A DNA stretch of 64,000 nt from Casp-actino8 sp964513215 (lineage in GTDB: Bacteria > Actinomycetota > Acidimicrobiia > Acidimicrobiales > Ilumatobacteraceae). The stretch's first letter is position 1. Every line of letters starts with the position of its first letter. The translations under genes were made by a program, and so were the position numbers. The notes below the pieces were generated by a model that worked only from the letters and a program-made list of their open reading frames with translations, had not been told where the DNA came from and searched no databases. The stretch lies in NCBI GenBank assembly GCA_964513215.1, contig CAZELU010000003.1, positions 17,032-81,031 on the forward strand, written 5' to 3'. Positions 36,316 to 44,983 of this stretch are shown here, in pieces.

Positions 36316-37325
36316 CAGCGGTCGCGCGACGGGAACACGAAGCACCGTTCGTCGAGCGATCCCATCGCGTAGGTCTGGTAGTCGACACCGAAGTCGGCGT
36401 ACAGGCCGCGGCAACGCTCGCTCCAGGTGAGTGCTTCAGGAGACGAGACGCGGTGCACGATCTGCATGACACCGCCTTCGTAGACGCGATACTCGGCCCA
36501 CGTGCCGGGGAAGTCCTTGATGGTTCCGATCTCGATCGTGGGGGCACCGCATGGCATCCTGCGGACTCGGTGACGGTGCGTGTGTCCGGCGGTGTACCCG
36601 AGAATGTTCGAATGTGCGGCGACCACGCGGTCGAGGGCGTCGCTCGAATCGGGATGGATCCCGAAGTAGTCGTCGCTCCGCTTCCCCGACACCCACTGCT
36701 GGTGGTGCCCCATCACGATGACCGGCAGTGAGGTCGATGCGGCATGGTCGGCCAACCATTCCATCTGCTCACGGTCGAACGCACCAGTCGTCTCGGTCGG
36801 AATAGCGGTGTCCATGAGAGCCACGCACACACCGGGCATCTCGACCCAGAGATCGACGTCGTAGACACCTTGATCGAGATACGAATCGTGGTTGCCGCGG
36901 ACGACGTGCAGTCGATCGCCGAACGTGCCGCGGTAACACGACTCGAAGGCGGCGAACTCGGCGTCGGTGCCGAACGCGGTGAGATCACCCTTGACGAGGA
37001 CCGCGAACGGGTCGATCGCCTCGATTTCGCGGCACGCCTCTTCGTTCATCAACTCGGGATGGCGTGACTCGTGATCGTCACGACTGATGATCGGGCCGAG
37101 TGGACTGTCGTCCATGCGACCGCACACGACTTCGCCGAAGTGGACGTCGTTGACGGTGGCGAATCGGCAGAGCAGTTCACCGCTCGGCCGGGGCAGTGTT
37201 CGTGCTTCGATTCCGTGGAACTCGTGCACCGTGTCGGGGGCGAGCTCGTCGAAGCGGTGAACGTCGGCCCCTCGATGCAGGACCACCAGATCGTCAGCAA
37301 CGGTCGTGACTTCCACGTGAGTCAC
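36315..37325 (-). CDS. Metallophosphoesterase (calcineurin-like)
   Basis: The 336-residue protein carries the metallophosphoesterase motifs in order: NDVHFGE (DxH), KGDLTAFG, VRGNHDSY, VMGHHQQW and AGHTHRHRV. Such enzymes hydrolyse phosphomono- or diesters, including cyclic nucleotides, with a bimetal centre. The GTG at 37325 is the outer start. A second GTG at 37316 lies 7 nt after TACCGT on the minus strand and is the better leaderless candidate. The gene follows the carboxylase epsilon gene by 39 bp and is coupled to the aminotransferase by TGATG. Confidence 0.83.
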   Translation of the reverse strand: MTHVEVTTVADDLVVLHRGADVHRFDELAPDTVHEFHGIEARTLPRPSGELLCRFATVNDVHFGEVVCGRMDDSPLGPIISRDDHESRHPELMNEEACREIEAIDPFAVLVKGDLTAFGTDAEFAAFESCYRGTFGDRLHVVRGNHDSYLDQGVYDVDLWVEMPGVCVALMDTAIPTETTGAFDREQMEWLADHAASTSLPVIVMGHHQQWVSGKRSDDYFGIHPDSSDALDRVVAAHSNILGYTAGHTHRHRVRRMPCGAPTIEIGTIKDFPGTWAEYRVYEGGVMQIVHRVSSPEALTWSERCRGLYADFGVDYQTYAMGSLDERCFVFPSRDR

Positions 37326-37364
37326 GGTAGTGGCCTTCTCACCTACGCGCGCCGAAGCGCCCGG

Positions 37365-37553
37365 TCACCAGGGACGCGCGCGACGTGACACGACCGGCGG
37401 CGACCACCAGCGTCCGCTGAACCGCCACGACGACCGACGCCCCGACCCATCGTCGGCCACAGCGACGACCGGTCGCGGCCACAGCGCCTCGATGGCGGCC
37501 GCGATGGCCACCGCTTCTTCGTCGGTGGGAGTGGGCGAGATCTGGTTGCTCAT
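37365..37553 (-). CDS. Acyl-CoA carboxylase epsilon subunit-like protein
   Basis: This 62-residue protein starts in the stop codon of the carboxylase beta gene (ATGA) and has the pattern of actinobacterial AccE/PccE: an N-terminal helix (PTDEEAVAIAAAIEALWP) and a basic W/R-rich tail (SWRFSGRWWSPPVVSRRARPW). Known epsilon subunits stabilise the alpha-beta complex and stimulate activity. Identity rests on position, size and composition, as the family is poorly conserved. Confidence 0.75.
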   Translation of the reverse strand: MSNQISPTPTDEEAVAIAAAIEALWPRPVVAVADDGSGRRSSWRFSGRWWSPPVVSRRARPW

Positions 37554-39109
37554 AGCGGCATGTTGCCGTGCTTGCGTCGCGGAAGTTCCTCGCGCTTGCT
37601 GCGGAGCATCTTGAAGCCGTTGATGACCTTCACGCGAGTTTCGGCCGGATCGATGACGTCGTCGATGTAACCGCGCTCGGCGGCGGCGTACGGGTTGGCG
37701 TACTTCTCGGTGTACTCGGCCACGAGTTCGGCGCGACGGGCCACCGGATCGGCGGCCTGCTGCAGTTCGCGGCGATACACGATCTCGACGGCACCGTTGG
37801 GTCCCATGACGGCGAGTTCGGCCGTGGGCCAGGCGTACGCCAGATCGGAACCGATCGACTTCGAGTCCATCACCACGTATGCGCCGCCGTAGGCCTTGCG
37901 CGTGATGACCTGAATACGCGGCACCGTCGCTTCGCAGTACGCGTACAGCAACTTTGCGCCGTGACGGATGATGCCGCCGTATTCCTGATCGACACCGGGC
38001 AGGAAGCCCGGCACGTCGACGAGTGTGAGAAGCGGAACGTTGAACGCATCGCACGTGCGAACGAAGCGAGCACCCTTCTCGGCGCTCTCGATGTCGAGAA
38101 CTCCGGCGAGAACCATCGGCTGGTTGCCGACGACGCCGACGGTCTGGCCGTCGATACGAGCGAATCCGCACACGATGCTCTTGGCCCAGTACGGGAAGTA
38201 CTCGAAGAACTCACCGTCGTCGACGATCGAGGCGATGACCTTCTTCATGTCGTACGGCTGATTCGGTGATGGCGGCAGGATGTCGCGAAGTTCGGGGCAC
38301 AGGCGCTCGGGGTCGTCGCCAGCGTCGACACTCGGGGGCTCTTCCATGTTGTTCTGCGGGAGGAACGACACGAGGTAGCGAACGTCGTCGAGGCAGGCCT
38401 TCTCGTCGGCCGACACGAAGGTGGCCACACCCGACTTGCTGGCGTGACTCATGGCGCCACCGAGTTCTTCGAGTGTCACTTCCTCGCCGGTGACCGTCTT
38501 GACCACGTCGGGACCGGTGATGAACATGTGGCTCGACTCGCGAACCATGAAGATGAAGTCGGTCATGGCCGGTGAGTACACCGCACCACCCGCGCACGGT
38601 CCGAGGATGACCGAGATCTGCGGAATGACTCCGCTCGACAACACGTTGCGATAGAAGATGCCGCCATAACTGGCCAGCGACACGACACCTTCTTGGATGC
38701 GCGCACCGGCACCGTCGTTGAGTCCGATGACCGGCGCACCGACCTTGAGCGCGAGATCCATCAACTTGTGGATCTTCTCGGCGAACACTTCGCCGAGGGC
38801 ACCGCCGAACACCGTGAAGTCCTGTGAGAACACGAACACCTTGCGGCCCTCGATGGTGCCCCAGCCGGTGATGACGCCGTCGGTGTACGGGCGCTCTTCG
38901 AGGCCGGCCGCATGTGCGCGATGGCGGGCCAACATGTCGAGTTCCTGGAAGGAACCCGGGTCGAGCAAGTAGTCGATCCGCTCGCGGGCCAGCATCTTGC
39001 CCTTCTCGTGCTGGCGCTCGATGGCGCGCGGCGAGCCGGCGAGAAGGGCTTGCTCCTTGCGCTGCTTGAGGTCGTCGAGCTTGTCGTGCATGGGGTTGCC
39101 GCTGGTCAC
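37550..39109 (-). CDS. Acyl-CoA carboxylase beta subunit (propionyl-CoA carboxylase-like carboxyltransferase)
   Basis: The 519-residue protein has the two crotonase-like halves of AccD/PccB carboxyltransferases: GGALGEVFAEKIHKLMDLAL, ILGPCAGGAVYSPAMTDF, VDVPGFLPGVDQEYGGIIRHGAKLL, and RKAYGGAYVVMDSKSIGSD. It transfers carboxyl from biotin to acetyl- or propionyl-CoA, giving malonyl- or methylmalonyl-CoA. The latter would connect with the epimerase at 46.3 kb. The GTG at 39109 follows TAGCGT (minus strand; 39117-39122) by 7 nt. The biotinylated alpha subunit is not in the window. Confidence 0.93.
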   Translation of the reverse strand: MTSGNPMHDKLDDLKQRKEQALLAGSPRAIERQHEKGKMLARERIDYLLDPGSFQELDMLARHRAHAAGLEERPYTDGVITGWGTIEGRKVFVFSQDFTVFGGALGEVFAEKIHKLMDLALKVGAPVIGLNDGAGARIQEGVVSLASYGGIFYRNVLSSGVIPQISVILGPCAGGAVYSPAMTDFIFMVRESSHMFITGPDVVKTVTGEEVTLEELGGAMSHASKSGVATFVSADEKACLDDVRYLVSFLPQNNMEEPPSVDAGDDPERLCPELRDILPPSPNQPYDMKKVIASIVDDGEFFEYFPYWAKSIVCGFARIDGQTVGVVGNQPMVLAGVLDIESAEKGARFVRTCDAFNVPLLTLVDVPGFLPGVDQEYGGIIRHGAKLLYAYCEATVPRIQVITRKAYGGAYVVMDSKSIGSDLAYAWPTAELAVMGPNGAVEIVYRRELQQAADPVARRAELVAEYTEKYANPYAAAERGYIDDVIDPAETRVKVINGFKMLRSKREELPRRKHGNMPL

Positions 39110-39171
39110 GGAGGAGACGCTACCCCTCGGTCCGCGACGGGCTCACAGTCGGATCGGGCCTGAATGGGCGG

Positions 39172-41049
39172 TTATGGAACGACTGTGGCCGTGACCGGCT
39201 GGATCCCCGGCACCGTCGTGGTCGCGGCTCCAACAGCCGCCGATCCACCGACGGGCACCAGAGCCGTCATCGGAACCGTGGCCGCCGTGCCAACCGGCGA
39301 CGTGGTGCTCACCAACACCGCCGCATCGGGATTGTCGTCGTTGGCCATCACCGACACGGTGTACGTGACCGAGGGCAGCGGACCATCGGGTCCATTGCCG
39401 CTCACGATCACGGTCCAGAGTCCGGCCGTTCCGAACGGAACGCCTTCCTTCAGCGGAAGTCGAGCCGCCCCCTTGCCATCGAGCGGAACCGACAACGTGA
39501 CGCTCGCGGTGTCGGCCGTGGGCGGATTGAACTGCACGGTGAGATCGGTGAGGCCGCTCTCGGGTGAGTGCACGTCGATGCGCACCGCGTTGAGTCCGAC
39601 CATGGCGGGTGTGACTTTCACTTGCACGTCGAACGCTCCGCCGGAACGTTCTCCTACGAATGCGTAATTGGTTCGATCGGTCCCGGGCGGCTCGATGTTG
39701 GCCGGAAGTGTGGCGACCGCCCACGACGACAGCGCGAAGACGAACACACCGAACGCGGCTTCGGTGGCCACGGCGCGTCGCAGACTGAACGCGATCTTCG
39801 CGTTGAGTGCCTTGGCCTTGCCGAGACGAGTGGCGACCACCTGGCGCATGAGCATGCCGAGGTAGACCATGGCCGCGACGCCGATCACCTTGAGCACGAT
39901 GAGGCGTCCGTGTCGACTGCTGAGGAATCCGCCGCCGTCGAGTTGAATCAAGTGCAGCGTTCCCGAGACAACGGCCACCGTCACGAAAGCCGGCGCCAGT
40001 CGGGTGTAGCCGCGTACGGCGTGCACGAGATCTTCCTCACCGGGTCCGGCGAGAACAGCGAGCAACAGCAGGGCGAGTCCACCGAACCACAGTGCGATCG
40101 ACACGCTGTGGAATGCACCGGCCAACGTGCCCACCAATGAGAATTCGGCGGTGGCCCGAGTGAGAGCGAGTGATGCGACGGCGATGCCCATCGGAGCGAG
40201 TGACACTGCTTGGGTTCGCGGATCGAGAAGGCGCTCGGGCCGAACCATGACACCAGCGCTGGCGGCCACGAGGAAGAAACGAGCGAGGATTGCGGTTCCG
40301 CTCAACGAGTCGAAGAGACCGAACCACTCGGTGGGGTTGAGTGCCGCCGTGACCGAGATGCGCGATTCGATTGCGACCGTGAGAACCATCACGAAGAACG
40401 TGGAGATGGTGCCGACGAACCACGCGATGCGGAAGAAGCGCGGGACGAGTCCGTCATCGACTCCTTCGGGCCAGACCAGAACGATGAGCACGGCCCCACC
40501 GAAGAGCGCCGCCAGGGCCATGTAGGCGACCATGCGGGCCAGCCCGAGCGGGCCGCTCACCGGGGGTGGGTCGCCCAGAAGGTTGCCACCGTCGGTGATA
40601 TCGGCTTCGGTGAGATCGCCCGGATCGATACTGGCCGGGTCGAGAACCTCGAACGAGAAGACACCCGTGGCCACTTTGCCGTCGGGTTGTGGAATGGAAT
40701 AGGTGACGTTGCAGGTGCCGACCGGGAGGCTGCCGACCACCGGAACCGAGATGGAAATGCCGTCGGCTCCGAATTCGGCCGGCCCGATCGGCGCCGGTGC
40801 TTGGTCGCACACGGCCTGCACCACCGAGTTGGACGGCACCGTTTCGTTGAACACGACGGTGATCCGCGAGGGTGCGACGGCGACCTTTTCTCCATCGGCC
40901 GGTGACGACGACACCAGAGTGGTCTCGGCTCGTGCCGGCTCAGCTCCGATGAAACCGGGCGCGACGATGCCGACCGCGAACATGGCGAGAACGATTCGCC
41001 GGAACACGCGTGTCCGGCCGGTCGTGGCGGTGGTCGGCGACAGCGACAT
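39172..41049 (-). CDS. CopC-CopD fusion, copper transport/resistance-like membrane protein
   Basis: Domains in order: signal peptide (RRIVLAMFAVGIVAPGF...ARA), CopC-like beta domain (about 45-135, TTLVSSSPADGEKVAVAPSR), eight or so CopD helices (about 180-480, LARMVAYMALAALFGGAVLI), and a C-terminal beta domain seen in YcnJ-type proteins (about 500-595). CopC proteins usually begin with a His copper ligand; here the mature start reads ETTLV, so that ligand is missing. Copper handling is therefore doubtful. The ATG at 41049 is chosen as the nearest start to the signal peptide; it is divergent from dnaX. Confidence 0.82.
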   Translation of the reverse strand: MSLSPTTATTGRTRVFRRIVLAMFAVGIVAPGFIGAEPARAETTLVSSSPADGEKVAVAPSRITVVFNETVPSNSVVQAVCDQAPAPIGPAEFGADGISISVPVVGSLPVGTCNVTYSIPQPDGKVATGVFSFEVLDPASIDPGDLTEADITDGGNLLGDPPPVSGPLGLARMVAYMALAALFGGAVLIVLVWPEGVDDGLVPRFFRIAWFVGTISTFFVMVLTVAIESRISVTAALNPTEWFGLFDSLSGTAILARFFLVAASAGVMVRPERLLDPRTQAVSLAPMGIAVASLALTRATAEFSLVGTLAGAFHSVSIALWFGGLALLLLAVLAGPGEEDLVHAVRGYTRLAPAFVTVAVVSGTLHLIQLDGGGFLSSRHGRLIVLKVIGVAAMVYLGMLMRQVVATRLGKAKALNAKIAFSLRRAVATEAAFGVFVFALSSWAVATLPANIEPPGTDRTNYAFVGERSGGAFDVQVKVTPAMVGLNAVRIDVHSPESGLTDLTVQFNPPTADTASVTLSVPLDGKGAARLPLKEGVPFGTAGLWTVIVSGNGPDGPLPSVTYTVSVMANDDNPDAAVLVSTTSPVGTAATVPMTALVPVGGSAAVGAATTTVPGIQPVTATVVP

Positions 41050-41123
41050 GGTCGGTACCACGGTAGTCAGCGACTCGTGGGTGACCGGGGCACTCGCGGG
41101 GAACCTCGACCACACCCCATCTG

Positions 41124-41129
41124 TAAAGT
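41124..41129 (+). promoter_or_regulatory. -10 element of dnaX (leaderless)
   Basis: TAAAGT ends exactly 6 nt before the dnaX GTG at 41136, so transcription should start at or beside the start codon. No convincing -35 is visible. Confidence 0.6.
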
Positions 41130-41135
41130 CGGAGC

Positions 41136-42833
41136 GTGCCCGACACCGGATACCAGGCGCTCTATCGGCGTTATCGGCCCCAGCGCTTCTCCGAGTTGCG
41201 AGGGCAGGATCACATCGCCCTCGCACTGCGCAATGCTGTCAAGTCCGATCGCGTCGGCCATGCGTATCTCTTCTCGGGTCCGCGAGGTACTGGCAAGACC
41301 ACCACGGCGCGCATCCTCGCCAAAGTTCTCAACTGCGAGGCTCCGGTCGACGGCGAACCGTGTTGCTCGTGTGGTTCGTGTGAGGCAGTCGTGCACGGCA
41401 GCAGCTTCGACGTCATCGAACTCGACGCCGCGAGCAATCGCAGCATCGAAGACATTCGCGAGATCATTTCGACTGCGGCCCTGGGCTCCCCCGGTCGCCA
41501 CAAGGTGTACATCCTCGACGAGGTGCACCAGCTCACCGGTCCGGCGGCGGCCGCCCTTCTCAAGACCCTCGAAGAGCCGCCGTCGCACGTGGTGTTCGTC
41601 CTCGCCACGACCGACCCCGAGAAGGTCCCCGAAACCATTCGCAGCCGCACGCAACACCTGCAGTTCCACCTGCTCCCGGTGGCCGATCTCGAAGAGCACG
41701 TGCGGTGGGTCGCGCAGGATGCTGGCATCCCCCTCGACGAGCGCGGTCTCGAGGCGGTTCTGCGTCAAGGCGGTGGGTCGGCCCGTGACACGTTGTCGGC
41801 GCTCGAACTCCTGGCCGCCACCGGTGGACAGATCGACGAAATCACACCGGTCGACGAATTCGTCGAGGCCCTCATCGAGTTCGACGCCGGCCGTGCGCTG
41901 GCGGCCGTTGCTCACACCGTGCATCGTGGCCGCGATCCGCGCACCATCATCGACGATCTCGTTCGTCATCTGCGCGACTGCTTCCTGACTCAGATGGCGC
42001 CTGAACTCGTTCAGGCGCAAGAACATCGAGCAGCCGAACTCGCCGATCAGGCTCGTCGCCTCGGTACCGCGCGCATCGTGAAGGTGATGGAGACACTTGG
42101 CCAGGCGCTTCTCGACATGCGGGGCGCGCCCGATCAGCGTGTGGTGCTCGAGGTCGCCCTGGTTCGTCTCGTGCATCGTCAACTCGACACCGGTCTCGAT
42201 GCCCTGTTGGCGCGGGTCGAACGTCTCGAACGCGAGATCGTCGAACGTCCGCCCACGCTCGCTCCTGCCCCGGTCAATCCGTCCACCGGGCGTGCGGTTC
42301 TGGGTGGACGCGTGAGTCGTGATGCGTCGGCGCCTACTCCCCGTCCGGCCGCATCGAGTCCGGCTCCTGTCGCGGCATCGAGCCCGTCGGCTCCGGAATC
42401 ATCGCCCTCGCCGGCATCGAACGCGGGCGCGTCACTCGACACGTTGGTGGCTCGCTGGTCCGACGACGTTTTGGCCAAGTTGGTCGGAATGCGGCGCGCG
42501 GTCGCCCAGATGGTCAAGCCTGTCGTTCGCGATGGTGCGGTGGTGTTGATGGTCGACAACGAGCATGCGGCGAAGCGTGTGAACGACTATCTCGACGACT
42601 TGTCGGCTGCTGTTCGTGTGGCGGCTGGTTCGTCGTGCCCGGTCGTGGTGGAAGTGCGCCCCGATGCGCCAGCCGAAACAGCGCCCAAGCGCAAGAAGGC
42701 CGTGGTCGTTCCCGACGACGACGAGATCGACATCGAAGAAGCCAAGAAGCTGCCCACGTCCACCGCCAAGAGCACCGAAGAAGAACTCCTCGAAGCGTTT
42801 CCGGCGGCCAAGTTCGTGAAGAAAGAGCAGTGA
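41136..42833 (+). CDS. dnaX: DNA polymerase III subunit gamma/tau
   Basis: The 565-residue AAA+ clamp-loader subunit has YQALYRRYRPQRFSELRGQDH, Walker A GPRGTGKTT, a zinc cluster (CEAPVDGEPCCSCGSCE), Walker B VYILDEVHQL and an SRT in place of the usual SRC arginine-finger motif (TIRSRTQHLQF). A variable proline/alanine-rich linker (about 370-430) precedes a conserved C-terminal domain (about 435-510) and an acidic/basic tail ending KFVKKEQ. It loads the sliding clamp at the replication fork. recR follows after 3 bp, without a ybaB gene between. Confidence 0.95.
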   Translation: MPDTGYQALYRRYRPQRFSELRGQDHIALALRNAVKSDRVGHAYLFSGPRGTGKTTTARILAKVLNCEAPVDGEPCCSCGSCEAVVHGSSFDVIELDAASNRSIEDIREIISTAALGSPGRHKVYILDEVHQLTGPAAAALLKTLEEPPSHVVFVLATTDPEKVPETIRSRTQHLQFHLLPVADLEEHVRWVAQDAGIPLDERGLEAVLRQGGGSARDTLSALELLAATGGQIDEITPVDEFVEALIEFDAGRALAAVAHTVHRGRDPRTIIDDLVRHLRDCFLTQMAPELVQAQEHRAAELADQARRLGTARIVKVMETLGQALLDMRGAPDQRVVLEVALVRLVHRQLDTGLDALLARVERLEREIVERPPTLAPAPVNPSTGRAVLGGRVSRDASAPTPRPAASSPAPVAASSPSAPESSPSPASNAGASLDTLVARWSDDVLAKLVGMRRAVAQMVKPVVRDGAVVLMVDNEHAAKRVNDYLDDLSAAVRVAAGSSCPVVVEVRPDAPAETAPKRKKAVVVPDDDEIDIEEAKKLPTSTAKSTEEELLEAFPAAKFVKKEQ

Positions 42834-42836
42834 TCG

Positions 42837-43445
42837 GTGGCTTCCACCTACACGCTGCCGGTCCAGAACCTCATCGATCATCTCGGGCGTCTGCCCGGAA
42901 TCGGACCTCGTTCAGCGCAGCGCATCGCATTCCATTTGCTGAAGTTGCCCGCTGAGGACGTTCAGCGTCTCACTCAGGCGATCACCGATGCCAAAGAGCG
43001 TGTGCGTTTCTGCTCGCAATGTTTCAACTTCGCCGAAGACGATCTGTGTCCCATCTGCGCCGATCCACGTCGTGACTCCAGTGTCATCTGCGTGGTCGAA
43101 GAGAGTCGCGACATCATTCCGCTCGAACGAACCGGCGAGTTCAAGGGTCGATACCACGTACTCCTCGGCGTCATGAATCCGATCGAGGGCATCGGACCCG
43201 ATCAGCTCAAGATGCGCGAACTCGTGATGCGCATCGGTAGCGAAGACGTTCGCGAAGTGATCGTGTGCACCAACCCCAACACCGAGGGAGAAGTCACCGC
43301 GCAGTACATCGGTCGTCTGCTGAAGCCCTTCGACATCACGGTCACCCGACCGGCCTCGGGGCTACCGGTGGGCGGCGATCTCGAGTACGCCGACGAACTC
43401 ACCTTGGGTCGGGCGATCAGCGGTCGTCGTCGTCTCGACGACTGA
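42837..43445 (+). CDS. recR: Recombination protein RecR
   Basis: The 202-residue protein has the N-terminal helix-hairpin-helix (HLGRLPGIGPRSAQRIAFHLL), the four-Cys zinc finger (CSQCFNFAEDDLCPIC) and a Toprim domain (SVICVVEESRDI, later TNPNTEGEVTAQYI). With RecF/RecO it loads RecA onto gaps in DNA. The GTG start follows the dnaX stop by 3 bp, so they are co-transcribed. No ybaB/ebfC gene sits between them, unlike many bacteria. Confidence 0.95.
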   Translation: MASTYTLPVQNLIDHLGRLPGIGPRSAQRIAFHLLKLPAEDVQRLTQAITDAKERVRFCSQCFNFAEDDLCPICADPRRDSSVICVVEESRDIIPLERTGEFKGRYHVLLGVMNPIEGIGPDQLKMRELVMRIGSEDVREVIVCTNPNTEGEVTAQYIGRLLKPFDITVTRPASGLPVGGDLEYADELTLGRAISGRRRLDD

Positions 43446-43669
43446 CGCGCTCCGGGGTACCGCTCGGGGCTGGCGCGGGCGGAAAGGCCATCCCCGGTCG
43501 ATACCCCGGATCAACGGAGACGGCGGTGCGTCCCTGTATGACGATTAGGTTACGAATATGACGGTGGCCGTGCAAGAATCGGCCCTGAGCAGGGCCTTTC
43601 CGGCACTTCAGTATGACGACCGATCGGACGGCCCTGGTGGGCGTCGTCGGGGTCGATGGCTTGGTCGGC
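43446..43669. other. Intergenic region between recR and thiolase, 224 bp
   Basis: This gap separates convergent genes. It holds TAGGTT (43546-43551) 6 nt before an ATG at 43558, the same promoter/start pattern as real genes here. A perfect 6-bp hairpin, GGCCCT-gagc-AGGGCC (43581-43596), follows with a short TTT, which could be a weak terminator. The ATG opens a 71-codon frame that runs antisense into the thiolase gene and is Arg/Gly-rich after codon 25, so I do not call it a protein gene. Confidence 0.4.
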
Positions 43670-44851
43670 TCAGAGGGCCCGGACGATCAGGGCGTCACCC
43701 TGGCCGCCGCCACCGCACAACGCGGCTGCCCCGAGGCCGCCGCCGCGGCGACGAAGCTCGTGGAGCAAGGTGAGGGCGATGCGGTTGCCGCTCATGCCGA
43801 TCGGGTGACCAAGGGCGATGGCACCGCCGTTCACGTTGGTGATCTCGTCGGTGATACCGAGATCGGCCATCGATGCGATGCCCACCGCGGCGAACGCCTC
43901 GTTCAGTTCGAACAACTTCATGTCCGACACCTTGAGGTTCGCCTTGTGCAGCGCCTTCATGATCGCGCGACTCGGCTGCTGCAACAACGACGCGTTGTCG
44001 GGACCGGCCACCATGCCGTAGCCGACCACTTGCCCAAGAGGTTGAACTCCACGTGCCTTCACCGCGCGCTCCGACATGATGACCATCGCCGAACCACCGT
44101 CGCTGATCTGCGACGCGTTGGCGGCGGTGATGGTTCCTTCTTTGTCGAAGGCCGGCTTCAGAGTGCCGAGAGTGTCCATCGTGGTGTCGGCGCGCACGCC
44201 TTCGTCGTTCTTCACGAGCACCGGGTCGCCCTTGCGTTGCGGAATCGCGACGTCGACGATTTCCTCGGCCAGCTTTCCGCTGGCGATGGCGGCCGCCGCG
44301 CGCTGATTGCTCTTCATGGCGAATTCGTCCTGTGTGGTACGGGAAATTCCGCCACCGTTGTAACGCTCGGTTCCGAGGCCCATGAGACACGCATCGAACG
44401 CGCACCACAGACCATCAGCGATGATCGCGTCGCGAAGTTCGGTGTTGCCGTAGCGGAATCCGCCGCGGGCGCCGGCCGCGATGTACGGAGCCTGCGTCAT
44501 GCTCTCCATACCGCCGGCGATCACGATGTCGGCATCACCGGCCTGGATCATCTGATCAGCGAGATAGATCGCGTTGATTCCCGACAAGCACACCTTGTTG
44601 ATGTTCACGGCCGGAACACTCATCGGAATACCGGCTTTGACGGCGGCTTGGCGACTCGGGACTTGACCCTGACCGGCCATCAGCACCTGACCCATGATCA
44701 CGTGTTCGACTTCGTTGGGTGCTACGCCAGCTCGCTGCAACGCGGCACTGATGGCGAAGCCCCCCAAGTCGGCGGCGGTGAACGACGCGAGTGCGCCGCT
44801 CATCTTTCCGATCGGTGTGCGGGCTCCTGCGACGATGTACGACCCGGGCAT
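43670..44851 (-). CDS. Acetyl-CoA C-acetyltransferase (thiolase)
   Basis: The 393-residue thiolase has the acylated Cys88 in NINKVCLSGINAI, the His of GGAIALGHPIGMSGNR and the second Cys in AALCGGGGQGDA. It can condense two acetyl-CoA to acetoacetyl-CoA or run in reverse in fatty acid breakdown. Divergence from crotonyl-CoA carboxylase/reductase suggests the synthetic direction at the head of the ethylmalonyl-CoA pathway. AGAAAGG upstream of the ATG at 44851 may be its ribosome site. Confidence 0.93.
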   Translation of the reverse strand: MPGSYIVAGARTPIGKMSGALASFTAADLGGFAISAALQRAGVAPNEVEHVIMGQVLMAGQGQVPSRQAAVKAGIPMSVPAVNINKVCLSGINAIYLADQMIQAGDADIVIAGGMESMTQAPYIAAGARGGFRYGNTELRDAIIADGLWCAFDACLMGLGTERYNGGGISRTTQDEFAMKSNQRAAAAIASGKLAEEIVDVAIPQRKGDPVLVKNDEGVRADTTMDTLGTLKPAFDKEGTITAANASQISDGGSAMVIMSERAVKARGVQPLGQVVGYGMVAGPDNASLLQQPSRAIMKALHKANLKVSDMKLFELNEAFAAVGIASMADLGITDEITNVNGGAIALGHPIGMSGNRIALTLLHELRRRGGGLGAAALCGGGGQGDALIVRAL

Positions 44852-44947
44852 GATGCGCCTTTCTGCTGACGTGGTGGGTTTCGGTTCTTGCGATGAATTC
44901 TTGGTGCTCCGTATGGTCGGGCGAGACCCGGCCGGTGAACGCCCAAC

Positions 44948-44961
44948 TTACCGATGAGTAA
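44948..44961. promoter_or_regulatory. Candidate operator, TTAC-N6-GTAA inverted repeat
   Basis: A short dyad TTAC-CGATGA-GTAA lies in the thiolase/ccr divergent gap, overlapping the region expected for the ccr -35. Its position would suit a TetR- or GntR-type repressor controlling both genes. No regulator gene adjoins, and the arms are only 4 bp, so this is tentative. Confidence 0.35.
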
Positions 44962-44971
44962 CAACGAGCGA

Positions 44972-44977
44972 TAAGTT
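44972..44977 (+). promoter_or_regulatory. -10 element of crotonyl-CoA carboxylase/reductase gene
   Basis: TAAGTT ends 6 nt before the ATG at 44984, indicating a leaderless message. TTACCG (44948-44953) lies 18 nt upstream as a possible -35. Confidence 0.6.
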
Positions 44978-44983
44978 CACCGA

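Noticed and set aside
36316..36547. In-frame continuation of the CoA-transferase frame past the aminotransferase gene
   Set aside because: The open frame up to 36547 is Arg-rich and antiphase to the aminotransferase; the ATG at 35158 starts the true N-terminus DLRVIDLSTVIAGP.
43613..44869. Plus-strand frame of about 418 codons opposite the thiolase gene
   Set aside because: It is antisense to a thiolase with all catalytic motifs; the His/Arg/Asp-rich product matches no family.
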